A stretch of DNA of 64,000 nt, taken from NCBI RefSeq assembly GCF_001431645.1, contig NZ_LLXU01000050.1:1-64000 (forward strand), read 5' to 3'. Shown here one piece after another: positions 44,142-51,936 of this stretch. How positions within the stretch are numbered: position 1 is the first letter of the stretch; each line of letters opens with the position of its first letter. The position numbers and the translations under genes were made by a program. Under the pieces are notes generated by a model. It was not told the origin of the DNA and made no database searches. It saw nothing but the letters and a program-made list of their open reading frames with translations. Source of the DNA: Stenotrophomonas panacihumi (GTDB lineage: Bacteria > Pseudomonadota > Gammaproteobacteria > Xanthomonadales > Xanthomonadaceae).

Positions 44142-45749
44142 TCAGCTTTCCCCCGCCGACGCGCGCAGCTGTGCCCAGTCCAGGCCGAATCGCGAGAGAT
44201 ATTTCCGCAGCCGGTCCGCATCGTTGGTGCTGGCGCGCTGGGTGCGGGAGACGGCGAACAGTTCGCGACCGGCGTCGGACAGCGAGCGTGCGCGCTGGCA
44301 TACCCGCACCACTTCTTCCAGCTGTACCCGGTCGAAGCGGTCCAGCGTGGTGATGTCCAGCCCCGGCAGTGTGTCGAGCACGGTGCCGGCCGGGGCTTCA
44401 TGCCATTGTCGGCGAAGGCGTGCGATTTCCTCATCCACACCGGCGGTCTGGATGCGGCCAGCCTCCGCCAGGGTGGCCATGCGCATGATCGATGCGCTCA
44501 GGTCGCGGAAATTGCCGCTCCACCGCGATTCCTGCCCGGTGGCGAACGCGAGGTATCGGTCCCGCGCCTCGCGGTTGAACATCACGCGCTGGTGCTGCTC
44601 CCGAGACCAGCGTTCCAGTTCGAAGTCCACGTTCGGCTCGACGTCCTCGCGCCGTTGCGCCAGTCCGGGCAGGTGGTAGGTCCACAGGTTGAGGCGGGCG
44701 AGCAGGTCGTCGCGGAAACGCCCCGCCTGCACGGCCTGCTGAAGGTCCCGATTCGTGCCGGCGATGAGCTGGAAATCGCTTTCCACTTCGCGGTCGCTGC
44801 CGACGGGCAGGAAGCGCTTCTCTTCCAGGGCGCGCAACAGCATCGCTTGCTCGTCCAGTCCCAACTCGCCGATCTCATCCAGGAACAGCAGCCCCTGGTG
44901 GGCCGAGCGCAACAGGCCGGGGCGGTCGGAGACGGCGCCCGTATAGGCCCCTTTCGTATGCCCGAACAGGGTGCTCATGGCGCCATCGCCGCGAAGTGTC
45001 GCGCAGTTCACCTCGACGAAGCGGCCCGGAAGCTGGTGCTTGAGCTTTTTCAGTTCGAATACGCGCTTGGCGAGGTGGCTCTTGCCGGCGCCGGTCGGGC
45101 CCATCAGCAGGATCGGCGCGCGCGAGCGCGTCGCGACAGTCTCCACCTGCGCGATCAGGCGGTTGAACGCGGCGTTACGCGTGGCGATGCCACTCTTCAG
45201 CAGCGCCTGGTCCTGCAACTGCTGCTCGGCGAAGCGCTGTGCAATCCGGTCATAGCGCGACAGGTCCAGATCAATGATCGAGTAGCTGCCACCTGCCCCG
45301 GCCTGCTGGCGCAATGGCGGCGACGTCTGCAGCAGGCGCCCCGGGAAGTGCCGGCTTTCCGCGAGCAGGAACCAGCAGATCTGCGCGACGTGCGTGCCGG
45401 TGGTGATATGCAGGTAGTAGTCCTCTTCCTCCGGCACGAAGCGATAGCCGGAGACGAAGTCGTGCAGGGTTGCGTAGACGCCTTCGAAATCCCACGGGTC
45501 GGCCAGGTAGGTGTCCTGATGGTGCACCGTTGTTTCCGGCGACACCTGGCGCAGGTCTTCCTCGACCTGCTCCGCCAGCGCCTTGTGCCGGCGCGCGTCG
45601 GACAGGAGTTCCAGGCGGTCGACCGCCCAGTCCTCATACATGCCGAGTGAGACGGTGGGTCGCCATTTCTCCCAGCGACCGGGCCCCTTGCCTGCGTCGA
45701 GCTGGGTACCGAGCAATCCGAACACGACCTGGCGACGCGGCTTATCCAT
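44142..45749 (-). CDS. rtcR: Sigma54-dependent activator of the RNA repair operon
   Basis: 535 residues, normal RtcR length. The N-terminal CARF-like sensor domain (1-180) contains VVFGLLGTQLDAGKGPGRWE, LHDFVSGYRFVPEEEDYYLH and ITTGTHVAQICWFLLAESR. The central AAA+ domain has Walker A GPTGAGKS, the sigma54-contact loop GAYTGA (complete) and Walker B LLFLDEIGELGLDEQA. The C-terminal domain has YRQ-like VVRVCQRARSLSDAGRELFA and a helix-turn-helix. CARF domains sense RNA-derived nucleotides, probably 2',3'-cyclic-phosphate RNA ends. It is divergent from rsr, whose promoter is of sigma54 type. Confidence 0.96.
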   Translation of the reverse strand: MDKPRRQVVFGLLGTQLDAGKGPGRWEKWRPTVSLGMYEDWAVDRLELLSDARRHKALAEQVEEDLRQVSPETTVHHQDTYLADPWDFEGVYATLHDFVSGYRFVPEEEDYYLHITTGTHVAQICWFLLAESRHFPGRLLQTSPPLRQQAGAGGSYSIIDLDLSRYDRIAQRFAEQQLQDQALLKSGIATRNAAFNRLIAQVETVATRSRAPILLMGPTGAGKSHLAKRVFELKKLKHQLPGRFVEVNCATLRGDGAMSTLFGHTKGAYTGAVSDRPGLLRSAHQGLLFLDEIGELGLDEQAMLLRALEEKRFLPVGSDREVESDFQLIAGTNRDLQQAVQAGRFRDDLLARLNLWTYHLPGLAQRREDVEPNVDFELERWSREQHQRVMFNREARDRYLAFATGQESRWSGNFRDLSASIMRMATLAEAGRIQTAGVDEEIARLRRQWHEAPAGTVLDTLPGLDITTLDRFDRVQLEEVVRVCQRARSLSDAGRELFAVSRTQRASTNDADRLRKYLSRFGLDWAQLRASAGES

Positions 45750-45822
45750 GAATATAAATTCCTATCAATCAAGAGAAGAATAGCTCGCCGAAGCCCAGCT
45801 GCCTAGCGCCGTCGTTTTGGCA

Positions 45823-45832
45823 TAAGTACTTA
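45823..45832. promoter_or_regulatory. Candidate RtcR-binding palindrome
   Basis: TAAGTACTTA is a perfect 10-bp palindrome inside an AT-rich patch, about 33 bases upstream of the sigma54 -24 element and between the divergent genes. It is an unproven candidate upstream activating site. Confidence 0.35.
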
Positions 45833-45864
45833 CATATCAGTCGGTTACACGTGGAGTGTCGAAG

Positions 45865-45881
45865 TTGGCACGGCACCTGCT
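45865..45881 (+). promoter_or_regulatory. Sigma54 promoter of the rsr-Y RNA-rtcBA operon
   Basis: TTGGCACGGCACCTGCT fits the -24/-12 consensus: GG at 45867-45868 and GC at 45879-45880, exactly ten bases between. The start point would be near 45892, giving a leader of about 32 bases to the rsr ATG. Confidence 0.88.
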
Positions 45882-45923
45882 CTGTACAGGGCAGGCGGGC
45901 CGTTCCCGCCAAGGAGAAACCCC

Positions 45924-47480
45924 ATGGCGAACTTCCAGCTTTTTGCTCCGTTCCGTCGGCAGGTACCGGTGGCCGACACGGTGAACGAGGCTGGCGGCCT
46001 GGCCCATACGCGTGATCCGCGTGCTGCGTTGGCGCTGTATGCGTGCACCGGCTGCCTCAACGGCACCTATTACGCCGATGAAGAGGAGCAGTTCGCTCAG
46101 GTCATGGCGCTGTGCGCGCAGGTGGATGCGAGCTTCGTCGCCCGCACCGCAATCCATGCCCGCCAGCACGGCCACATGAAGGACATGCCGGCATTGCTGC
46201 TGTCGACCTTGGCCAGCCGCGATCCGTTGGCGTTCTCGCAGGCCTTCCCGCGCGTGGTCGGCAACGGCCGCATGCTGCGCAATGTCGTGCAGATCCTGCG
46301 CAGTGGACGGGTAGGCCGCCGGTCGCTGGGGTCCATGCCCAAGCGGCTCGTGTGCCAATGGCTGGAGCGGGCGTCCGTGGGCCAGATCGTGCAGGCGGCG
46401 GTCGGCAACCAGCCTTCATTGGCGGACGTCATCCGCATGGTGCACCCGAAGCCGGTGGATGCCGAGCGTGAGGCGCTGTATGCCTGGGTCATTGGCAAGC
46501 CGTATCGGGAAGAGGCCCTGCCGGCGCTGTTGCGAGCCTATGAGGCATTCAAGCGCGTGCCGGAAGGCGTGCTCCCGCCGATGCCGTTTCAGTACTTCAC
46601 CTCGATGCAGCTTGGGGTGACGCATTGGCAGGCGCTGGCCCGGCAGGTTTCCTGGCAGACGCTGCGCATGAGCTTGAACACGCTGGCGCGCCAGGGAGTC
46701 TTCGAGGACGAGGCGATGGTTGAGGAGGTGGCTGCGCGGCTGCGCGATCCGGTGGAGATCGCGCGCGCCCGGGTCTTCCCTTATCAGCTGATGGCCGCGC
46801 GCAACGCCACGGCACAGTTGCCGGCGCCGATTGCGCGTGCGCTGGACGAGGCGCTCGAGGTGGCGACGGCGCAGGTGCCCGTACTCCCGGGCCGCGTGGT
46901 GGTGGGGGTTGACGTGTCCGGTTCCATGTCCTCGCCGGTCACCGGTACGCGCAGCGGAGGGGCAAGCAAGGTGCGCTGCGTGGATGTGGCGGCGTTGCTG
47001 GCGGCGTGCATCAAGCGCGGAAACCACGACGCGCGGGTCATGCCGTTCGACACCGAGGTCCGCGACGTCGTGTTGGCCGGGGACGAAGGCGTGCTGGCGC
47101 AGGCCAACAGGCTGGCGGCGATGTGCGGTGGCGGGACCAGCGTGAGCGCGCCACTGGCCATGCTCAACCGCGAACGCGCGCACGTCGACCTGCTGGTGCT
47201 GGTATCGGACAACGAGAGCTGGCGCGACACGCATCGGGCGGGTGGGACCGAGACGATGCGCCAGTGGCAGGTCCTCAAGCAACGTTGCCCGAATGCACGC
47301 CTGGTCTGCATCGACCTGCAGCCGACCCGGACCAGCCAGTTGGTGGAACTCGAGGACGTGCTGCACATCGGCGGCTTCAGCGATGCGGTGTTCCAGCTGC
47401 TGGCGGACTACGCCGCGCATGCGGGCCAGGCGAACGGCTGGGTCGATCGCATCGAGTCGATCGCCCTGGCGACGAACTGA
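45924..47480 (+). CDS. rsr: TROVE-domain Ro60 orthologue
   Basis: 518 residues; the ATG has AAGGAG nine bases upstream (about 45910-45915). An N-terminal HEAT-like TROVE ring (about 15-310) binds Y RNA and misfolded RNA: QVPVADTVNEAGGLAHT, FVARTAIHARQHGHMKDMPA, LLSTLASRDP and QYFTSMQLGVTHWQALARQ. The C-terminal vWA domain (about 320-510) has a MIDAS motif VDVSGSMS around residue 330, a later GGGTSVSAPL and SDNESW. Bacterial Rsr with Y RNA guides exoribonuclease and RNA quality control. It is first in the sigma54 operon, before the Y RNAs and rtcBA. Confidence 0.95.
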   Translation: MANFQLFAPFRRQVPVADTVNEAGGLAHTRDPRAALALYACTGCLNGTYYADEEEQFAQVMALCAQVDASFVARTAIHARQHGHMKDMPALLLSTLASRDPLAFSQAFPRVVGNGRMLRNVVQILRSGRVGRRSLGSMPKRLVCQWLERASVGQIVQAAVGNQPSLADVIRMVHPKPVDAEREALYAWVIGKPYREEALPALLRAYEAFKRVPEGVLPPMPFQYFTSMQLGVTHWQALARQVSWQTLRMSLNTLARQGVFEDEAMVEEVAARLRDPVEIARARVFPYQLMAARNATAQLPAPIARALDEALEVATAQVPVLPGRVVVGVDVSGSMSSPVTGTRSGGASKVRCVDVAALLAACIKRGNHDARVMPFDTEVRDVVLAGDEGVLAQANRLAAMCGGGTSVSAPLAMLNRERAHVDLLVLVSDNESWRDTHRAGGTETMRQWQVLKQRCPNARLVCIDLQPTRTSQLVELEDVLHIGGFSDAVFQLLADYAAHAGQANGWVDRIESIALATN

Positions 47481-47489
47481 AGAAGGAAT

Positions 47490-47517
47490 GCCCGGCTGGC
47501 AATGGGGCCAGCCGGGC
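47490..47517 (+). repeat. Hairpin just after rsr
   Basis: A 10-bp perfect stem GCCCGGCTGG (47490-47499) and CCAGCCGGGC (47508-47517) with loop CAATGGGG starts nine bases after the rsr stop. No T-run follows, so it more likely protects the rsr 3' end or marks a processing point before the Y RNAs than stops transcription. Confidence 0.6.
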
Positions 47518-47545
47518 TGGGCGGGAGGACACGTACAACGCTTCA

Positions 47546-47624
47546 TGGGATGCGGCGAATGCCGGCCTACATGGATCCAGCCGGTTCAAATCCGGCACCA
47601 GGCCACTGTTGTCGCCGCCTTCCA
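47546..47624 (+). ncRNA. Y RNA 1 (compact, T-arm only)
   Basis: The closing stem is TGGGA-T-GCGGCGA (47546-47558) with TCGCCGC-C-TTCCA (47612-47624): 12 pairs around one mismatch. It opens into an internal loop ATGCC (47559-47563) opposite ACTGTTG (47605-47611), giving the Ro-binding signature GAATGCC/TTGTC seen in all three RNAs of this gap. An inner stem GGCCT/AGGCC (47564-47568, 47600-47604) carries a single tRNA T-arm mimic, GCCGGTTCAAATCCGGC (47580-47596). No D-arm or acceptor mimic is visible. About 79 bases. Folded by eye only. Confidence 0.8.
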
Positions 47625-47631
47625 CCCTTGT

Positions 47632-47765
47632 CGGGGACAGACACGAATGCCAGTGGAACTACAGCCTTTGACGCTCCAGGTCGCGGGTTCGAATCCCGCC
47701 CGCCGCATGGCGGTAGCTCAGTGGATAGAGCGGGACGTTCCGCATCACTTGTCGTGCTGTCCCCG
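47632..47765 (+). ncRNA. yrlA: Y RNA 2 (YrlA-like, with full permuted tRNA mimic)
   Basis: The Ro-binding stem is CGGGGACAG, bulged A, CACGA (47632-47646) with TCGTGCTGTCCCCG (47752-47765). The loop is ATGCCA opposite ATCACTTG, then inner stem GTGGAAC/GTTCCGC. The head is a tRNA in permuted order: variable-loop-like AGGTC (47678-47682), T-arm GCGGGTTCGAATCCCGC (47683-47699), acceptor mimic CCGCC-GCAT-GGCGG (47700-47713), TA, then D-arm GCTCAGTGGATAGAGC (47716-47731). TCC/GGA (47675-47677, 47733-47735) forms an anticodon-stem stub. This is the published plan of YrlA. About 134 bases. Confidence 0.9.
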
Positions 47766-47798
47766 GTTTTACCCAGCCTTTCGAGGCACCGTTTCTAC

Positions 47799-47909
47799 GC
47801 GGTGAATGCCGGTGCAATTACAGGGTAAAGCCCCTCGGGGCGAACGGGTTCGAGTCCCGGGGCATGCCAGGGTTCCTGGTGTGTTTTGTTGCACCCCTCT
47901 TGTCACCGC
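47799..47909 (+). ncRNA. Y RNA 3 (T-arm-bearing)
   Basis: The closing stem GCGGTGA/TCACCGC (47799-47805, 47903-47909) opens into loop ATGCC (47806-47810) opposite CCTCTTG (47896-47902), the same GAATGCC/TTGTC signature as the other two. It then closes again with GGTGCAA/TTGCACC (47811-47817, 47889-47895). The head has a T-arm mimic CGGGTTCGAGTCCCG (47845-47859) and a hairpin CCAGG-GTT-CCTGG (47867-47879). A clear D-arm is not seen. It ends 20 bases before rtcB. An alternative 5' pairing (CACCG 47787-47791 with CGGTG 47800-47804) exists. Confidence 0.8.
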
Positions 47910-47929
47910 ACCTATTCGACGACAATGGA

Positions 47930-49162
47930 ATGAGCATGAACACGACCGAGCGCAACTACGATGTGATCCAGGATCAGGGCGCCGCCCCGATCAAGCTGTG
48001 GACGCGTGGCGTCCCGCTGGAAGACGCGGCGCGCGAGCAGCTGCGCAACATCGCGCGGCTGCCCTTCATCCATCGCTGGATCGCGGTGATGCCCGACGTG
48101 CACCTGGGGAAAGGTGCCACCGTGGGCTCGGTGGTGCCCACCATCGGGGCCATCGTGCCGGCGGCGGTGGGCGTGGATATCGGCTGCGGCATGATCGCCG
48201 CGCGAACCACGTTGACCGCGAGCGACCTGCCGGACGACCTCTCCGGGCTGCGTGCGGCGATCGAGCGCGCCGTGCCACACGGCCGCACGGTCGGGCCGCG
48301 CGACAAGGGCGCCTGGGGCACGCCGCCGGCCCGCGCGATCGATGGCTGGTCCACGCTGGCCCGCGACTTCGACCTGATCTGCGAGCGTCATCCGCGCCTG
48401 AGGAAGACCAACCACCTGGCGCACCTGGGAACGCTGGGAACGGGCAACCACTTCGTGGAAGTCTGCCTGGACGAGGAGCAGCGGGTGTGGTTCATGCTGC
48501 ACTCCGGCTCGCGCGGCGTGGGCAACGCGATCGGCAACCACTTCATCGAGCTGGCCAAGCGCGACATGCGCCGCTGGATGATCAACCTGCCGGACCAGGA
48601 CCTGGCCTACCTGCCGGAAGGCAGCGAGCACTACGGAGACTATGTGTTCGCCGTGGACTGGGCGCAGCGCTATGCCCGGATCAACCGCGCGATCATGATG
48701 CATCACGTCGTCGAGGCGGCCAGGCAGGTCATCACCAAGCCGTTCGAGGCGGCGGCCGAGGCGGTGAACTGCCATCACAACTACGTGAGCCGGGAGCATC
48801 ATTTCGGCAAGGATGTCTTCGTGACCCGAAAGGGCGCCGTGAGCGCGCGCAAGGGTGAGCTGGGCATCATCCCCGGCAGCATGGGCGCCAAGAGCTTCAT
48901 CGTGCGCGGACTCGGCAATGCGGACAGCTTTCATAGCTGCAGCCACGGCGCGGGACGTGTCATGAGCCGTACCGAGGCACGCAAGCGCATCAGCATGGAA
49001 GAGCATGCCCAGGCCACCGCGCATGTCGAATGCCGCAAGGATGCCGACGTGGTGGACGAGTCGCCGGCGGCCTACAAGCCGATCGAGGCGGTGATGACCG
49101 CGCAGCAGGACCTGGTGGAGGTCGTGCATACGTTGCGCCAGGTGGTGTGCGTCAAGGGATAG
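47930..49162 (+). CDS. rtcB: RNA-splicing ligase
   Basis: 410 residues from ATG 47930 (a second ATG at 47936 is equally possible); the frame is open upstream through Y RNA 3, but homology begins here. It joins 2',3'-cyclic-phosphate or 3'-phosphate RNA ends to 5'-OH ends with GTP and Mn2+. Metal ligands are visible: VGVDIGCGMIA (Cys86), TLGTGNHFVEVC and MLHSGSRGVGN. The region NCHHNYVSREHHFGKDVFVT and the C-terminal SCSHGAGRVMSRTEARK carry the guanylylation His area. Fifth element of the sigma54 operon. Confidence 0.96.
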   Translation: MSMNTTERNYDVIQDQGAAPIKLWTRGVPLEDAAREQLRNIARLPFIHRWIAVMPDVHLGKGATVGSVVPTIGAIVPAAVGVDIGCGMIAARTTLTASDLPDDLSGLRAAIERAVPHGRTVGPRDKGAWGTPPARAIDGWSTLARDFDLICERHPRLRKTNHLAHLGTLGTGNHFVEVCLDEEQRVWFMLHSGSRGVGNAIGNHFIELAKRDMRRWMINLPDQDLAYLPEGSEHYGDYVFAVDWAQRYARINRAIMMHHVVEAARQVITKPFEAAAEAVNCHHNYVSREHHFGKDVFVTRKGAVSARKGELGIIPGSMGAKSFIVRGLGNADSFHSCSHGAGRVMSRTEARKRISMEEHAQATAHVECRKDADVVDESPAAYKPIEAVMTAQQDLVEVVHTLRQVVCVKG

Positions 49163-49168
49163 GGGAGT

Positions 49169-49190
49169 GGCACGCCCTGCGGGGCGTGCC
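49169..49190 (+). repeat. Hairpin between rtcB and rtcA
   Basis: GGCACGCC (49169-49176) and GGCGTGCC (49183-49190), loop CTGCGG, lie seven bases after the rtcB stop and end just before the rtcA ribosome-binding region (GAGGAG about 49191-49196). It may tune rtcA translation or protect the rtcB 3' end. Confidence 0.45.
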
Positions 49191-49208
49191 CGAGGAGAAG
49201 AGCAGCAC

Positions 49209-50228
49209 ATGGAAATGATCGAACTCGAGGGTGCCCAGGGAGGCGGACAGCTGCTGCGCAGTGCCTTGAGCCTGAGCCTGTGCACCGGCATCGGCTTCAC
49301 GATGCACAACATCCGTGGCGCGAGGCCTCGCCCGGGCTTGATGCGCCAGCACCTCACCGCGGTGCAGGCGGCGACTTTCGTGGGTAATGCCTGCGTAGAG
49401 GGCGCGGCATTGGGATCCACCTCGCTGCGGTTCCTGCCCGGCAAGGTCGAGGCAGGGCACTACCCGTTTGCGATCGGCAGTGCCGGCTCGACGCTGCTGG
49501 TGCTCCAGACCGTACTGCCCGCGCTGTGGCGTGCCGACGCTCCTTCGACCTTGCGTATCGAGGGGGGCACGCACAACCCGATGGCCCCCAACCATGACTT
49601 CATTGTCGACAGCTATCTGCCCGCGCTGCGTCGCCTTGGCATCGAGGCCGACGTGACGCTGGAGCAGCACGGCTTCTTTCCGGTCGGGGGTGGCGTGGTG
49701 ACCGCCCGCGTGATGCCCGCGCCGGCGCTGACGCACGCCAGCTGGGCCGAACGCCCGGCCGACGTCGCGCTGGAAGCGCGCGTCCTGGTGTCCGGCCTGT
49801 CCCAGGGCATCGCGTATCGGGAGTTGGGCGTGCTGGGCAAGCGCCTGGGCGTGGAAGTCCATCCGCGCCATGTGCAGGTCGTCACCTCGGCCGGTGGCGT
49901 GGGGAACGTCGTGCTGGTGCGTGCCCGTGGCAGCGACCATGTGGAAGTGTTCTCCGGTTACGGTGAGCGCGGTGTCAGCGCGGAGAAAGTGGCCGATAGA
50001 GTGGCATCGCAGGTGGATCGCTACCTGCGTAGTGCCGCAAGCGTGGGCGAGCACTTGGCCGACCAGTTGCTGCTGCCGATGGCGTTGGGCGCCGGCGGCA
50101 CGTTCACCACCACCGCGCCGAGCGAACACCTGGTCAGCAATGCCCGGCTGATCGAGAAGTTCCTGCCGGTGAAGATCGAGTGGTCGGCCATCGACACGGA
50201 ACTATGGCGCGTGAGCGTAGCGGTCTGA
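49209..50228 (+). CDS. rtcA: RNA 3'-terminal phosphate cyclase
   Basis: 339 residues from ATG 49209 (MEMIELEGAQGGGQLLRSAL). Family signatures: the N-terminal GGGQLLRSALSLS, RPRPGLMRQHLTAVQA, the central GSAGSTLLVLQTVLPAL, LEQHGFFPVGGG, and the C-terminal FTTTAPSEHLVSNARL with the His that is adenylylated in E. coli RtcA. It converts 3'-phosphate RNA ends to 2',3'-cyclic phosphates using ATP. Last gene of the repair operon; the next gene (broken GH43) is unrelated. Confidence 0.96.
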   Translation: MEMIELEGAQGGGQLLRSALSLSLCTGIGFTMHNIRGARPRPGLMRQHLTAVQAATFVGNACVEGAALGSTSLRFLPGKVEAGHYPFAIGSAGSTLLVLQTVLPALWRADAPSTLRIEGGTHNPMAPNHDFIVDSYLPALRRLGIEADVTLEQHGFFPVGGGVVTARVMPAPALTHASWAERPADVALEARVLVSGLSQGIAYRELGVLGKRLGVEVHPRHVQVVTSAGGVGNVVLVRARGSDHVEVFSGYGERGVSAEKVADRVASQVDRYLRSAASVGEHLADQLLLPMALGAGGTFTTTAPSEHLVSNARLIEKFLPVKIEWSAIDTELWRVSVAV

Positions 50229-50304
50229 GGGGATCCGCGTGCCGTCGTCTGGCGGTGCGCGGACAAAACTTCTAGATTGCAATTCTTTGCCGGTGTCTTC
50301 CCCC

Positions 50305-51930
50305 ATGCCCGACACGAACCGACGCTCCCTGTTCAAAGCCCTCGCCGCAGGCGCCGTGGCGATGCCGCTGGCTGGCCGAGCGGGCGCCTCGCCCGCCGCG
50401 ACCTCATCTCGCGCGACGCCGCCTGCCCCCCGCTGGGCACGCGGCATCGAAGGCCAGCGACAGGCCGATCTCGGCGATGGCACCTATCTCAATCCCATCG
50501 TCGCCGGCGACCACCCGGACCCGACCATCCTCAAGGATGGCGACGATTACTACATGACGTTCTCGTCGTTCCAGTCCTACCCCGGGATCGTGATCTGGCA
50601 TTCCACCGACCTGGTCAACTGGGCGCCGGTCGGACCGGCGCTGCGGGAACAGATCGGCGTGATCTGGGCCGTGGACCTGTGCAAGGTCGGCAGCCGCTAT
50701 TACATCTAGCTGCCGGCGAACGCGGACGACCAGGGCTGGAAGATCTACGTCATCTGGGCCGACGATATGCGTGGCCCGTGGAGCGCGCCGATCGACCTGA
50801 AGATCGACGGCTGCATCGACCCCGGCCACATCGTCGGCGAAGACGGCCGTCGCTACCTCTTCGTCAACGGCATCCGCCGCATCCGCCTCAGCGATGATGG
50901 TCTCTCCACCGACGGCGCGCTGGCGCCGGCTTACCAACCCTGGCGCTATCCCGAAGACTGGGTCACCGAGAACTTCGCACCTGAAGGCCCGAAACTGCTT
51001 CGGCACGGCGACTGGTTCTATCTCGTCACGGCGGTCGGCGGCACTGCCGGGCCAGTCACCGGGCATATGGTGATCGCCGCGCGCTCGCGTTCGGTGCATG
51101 GGCCGTGGGAGCACTGCCCGCATAACCCGCTGGTGCGCACGCAATCGGTGGATGAGCCGTGGTGGTCACGCGGGCACGCCTCGCTGGTCGAAGGCCCGGC
51201 GGGCGACTGGTGGATGGTCTACCACGCCTATGAAAACGGCATGCGCACGCTGGGCCGGCAGACCTTGCTGGAGCCGATCGAGTGGACCGCCGATGGCTGG
51301 TTCCGCGCGCGCGGCGGCGATCTTTCCAAACCCCTCCCCAAGCCCGCGGGCGGCAAGCGCGGGCCCAACGGCGTGGCGCTGTCGGATGATTTCTCGCGTG
51401 ATCGCTTCGGCGTGCAATGGGGCTTCCACGATCCGCGCCCGTCCGATGCCGCGCGCCTGCAACGCCATGACGGCGCGCTGTGGTTGGCCGCGGCGGGCAC
51501 CTCGCCGGTGGACAGCGCGCCGCTCACCTGCGGTGTCCCGGATCGCGCCTACGAAGTGGAAATCACGCTGGCGCCCGAAGCCGGTGCGGAGGCGGGCCTG
51601 CTGTTGTTCTACAACCACAAGGCCTTCGTGGGCCTAGGTTTCACCGCCGACACGATCCGCACCTATCAGTACGCCGAGGAGCTGGTGTGGGCGCGCGCGC
51701 CGCGTCCCGCCGGCCCGATGCGCGTACGCATCGGCAACGACGAAAACGTCGTGACCTTCCACTACTCCTTCGACGGCGGACGCACCTGGCGGCTGCACGG
51801 CACGCGCATGGAAGTGTCGGGCCTTCACCACAACGTGTTCGGCGGCTTCCTCAGCCTCAAGGTCGGGCTGTTCGCGGCCGGCGCCGGGCGGGCCGCATTC
51901 CGGGATTTCCGCTACCGCGCGCTCGGCTGA
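50305..51930 (+). pseudogene. GH43-family hydrolase gene interrupted by an in-frame amber codon
   Basis: A 542-codon frame with one TAG at 50707-50709 (codon 135). The two sides are in the same frame and both align to the intact GH43 at 29073, where the matching residue is Tyr114 (YYIYFPA against YYI-stop-LPA). The N-terminus has a Tat signal (NRRSLFKALAAG). The catalytic base lies in GDHPDPT, the modulator Asp in CIDPGH and the acid in PEGPK, beyond the stop; the C-terminal beta-sandwich is intact. The rest of the frame is undamaged, so the mutation is recent, a sequencing error, or read through. It would be a secreted side-chain hydrolase. Confidence 0.85.
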
Positions 51931-51936
51931 GCGCGC

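Noticed and set aside
47490..47517. Transcription terminator after rsr
   Set aside because: A strong stem but no T-run, and the Y RNAs and rtcBA behind it lack another clear promoter.
47683..47731. A tRNA gene (perfect T-arm and D-arm)
   Set aside because: The arms occur in the wrong order, T before D, with the acceptor capped by a GCAT loop and no 3' CCA or anticodon. It is the tRNA mimic of a Y RNA.
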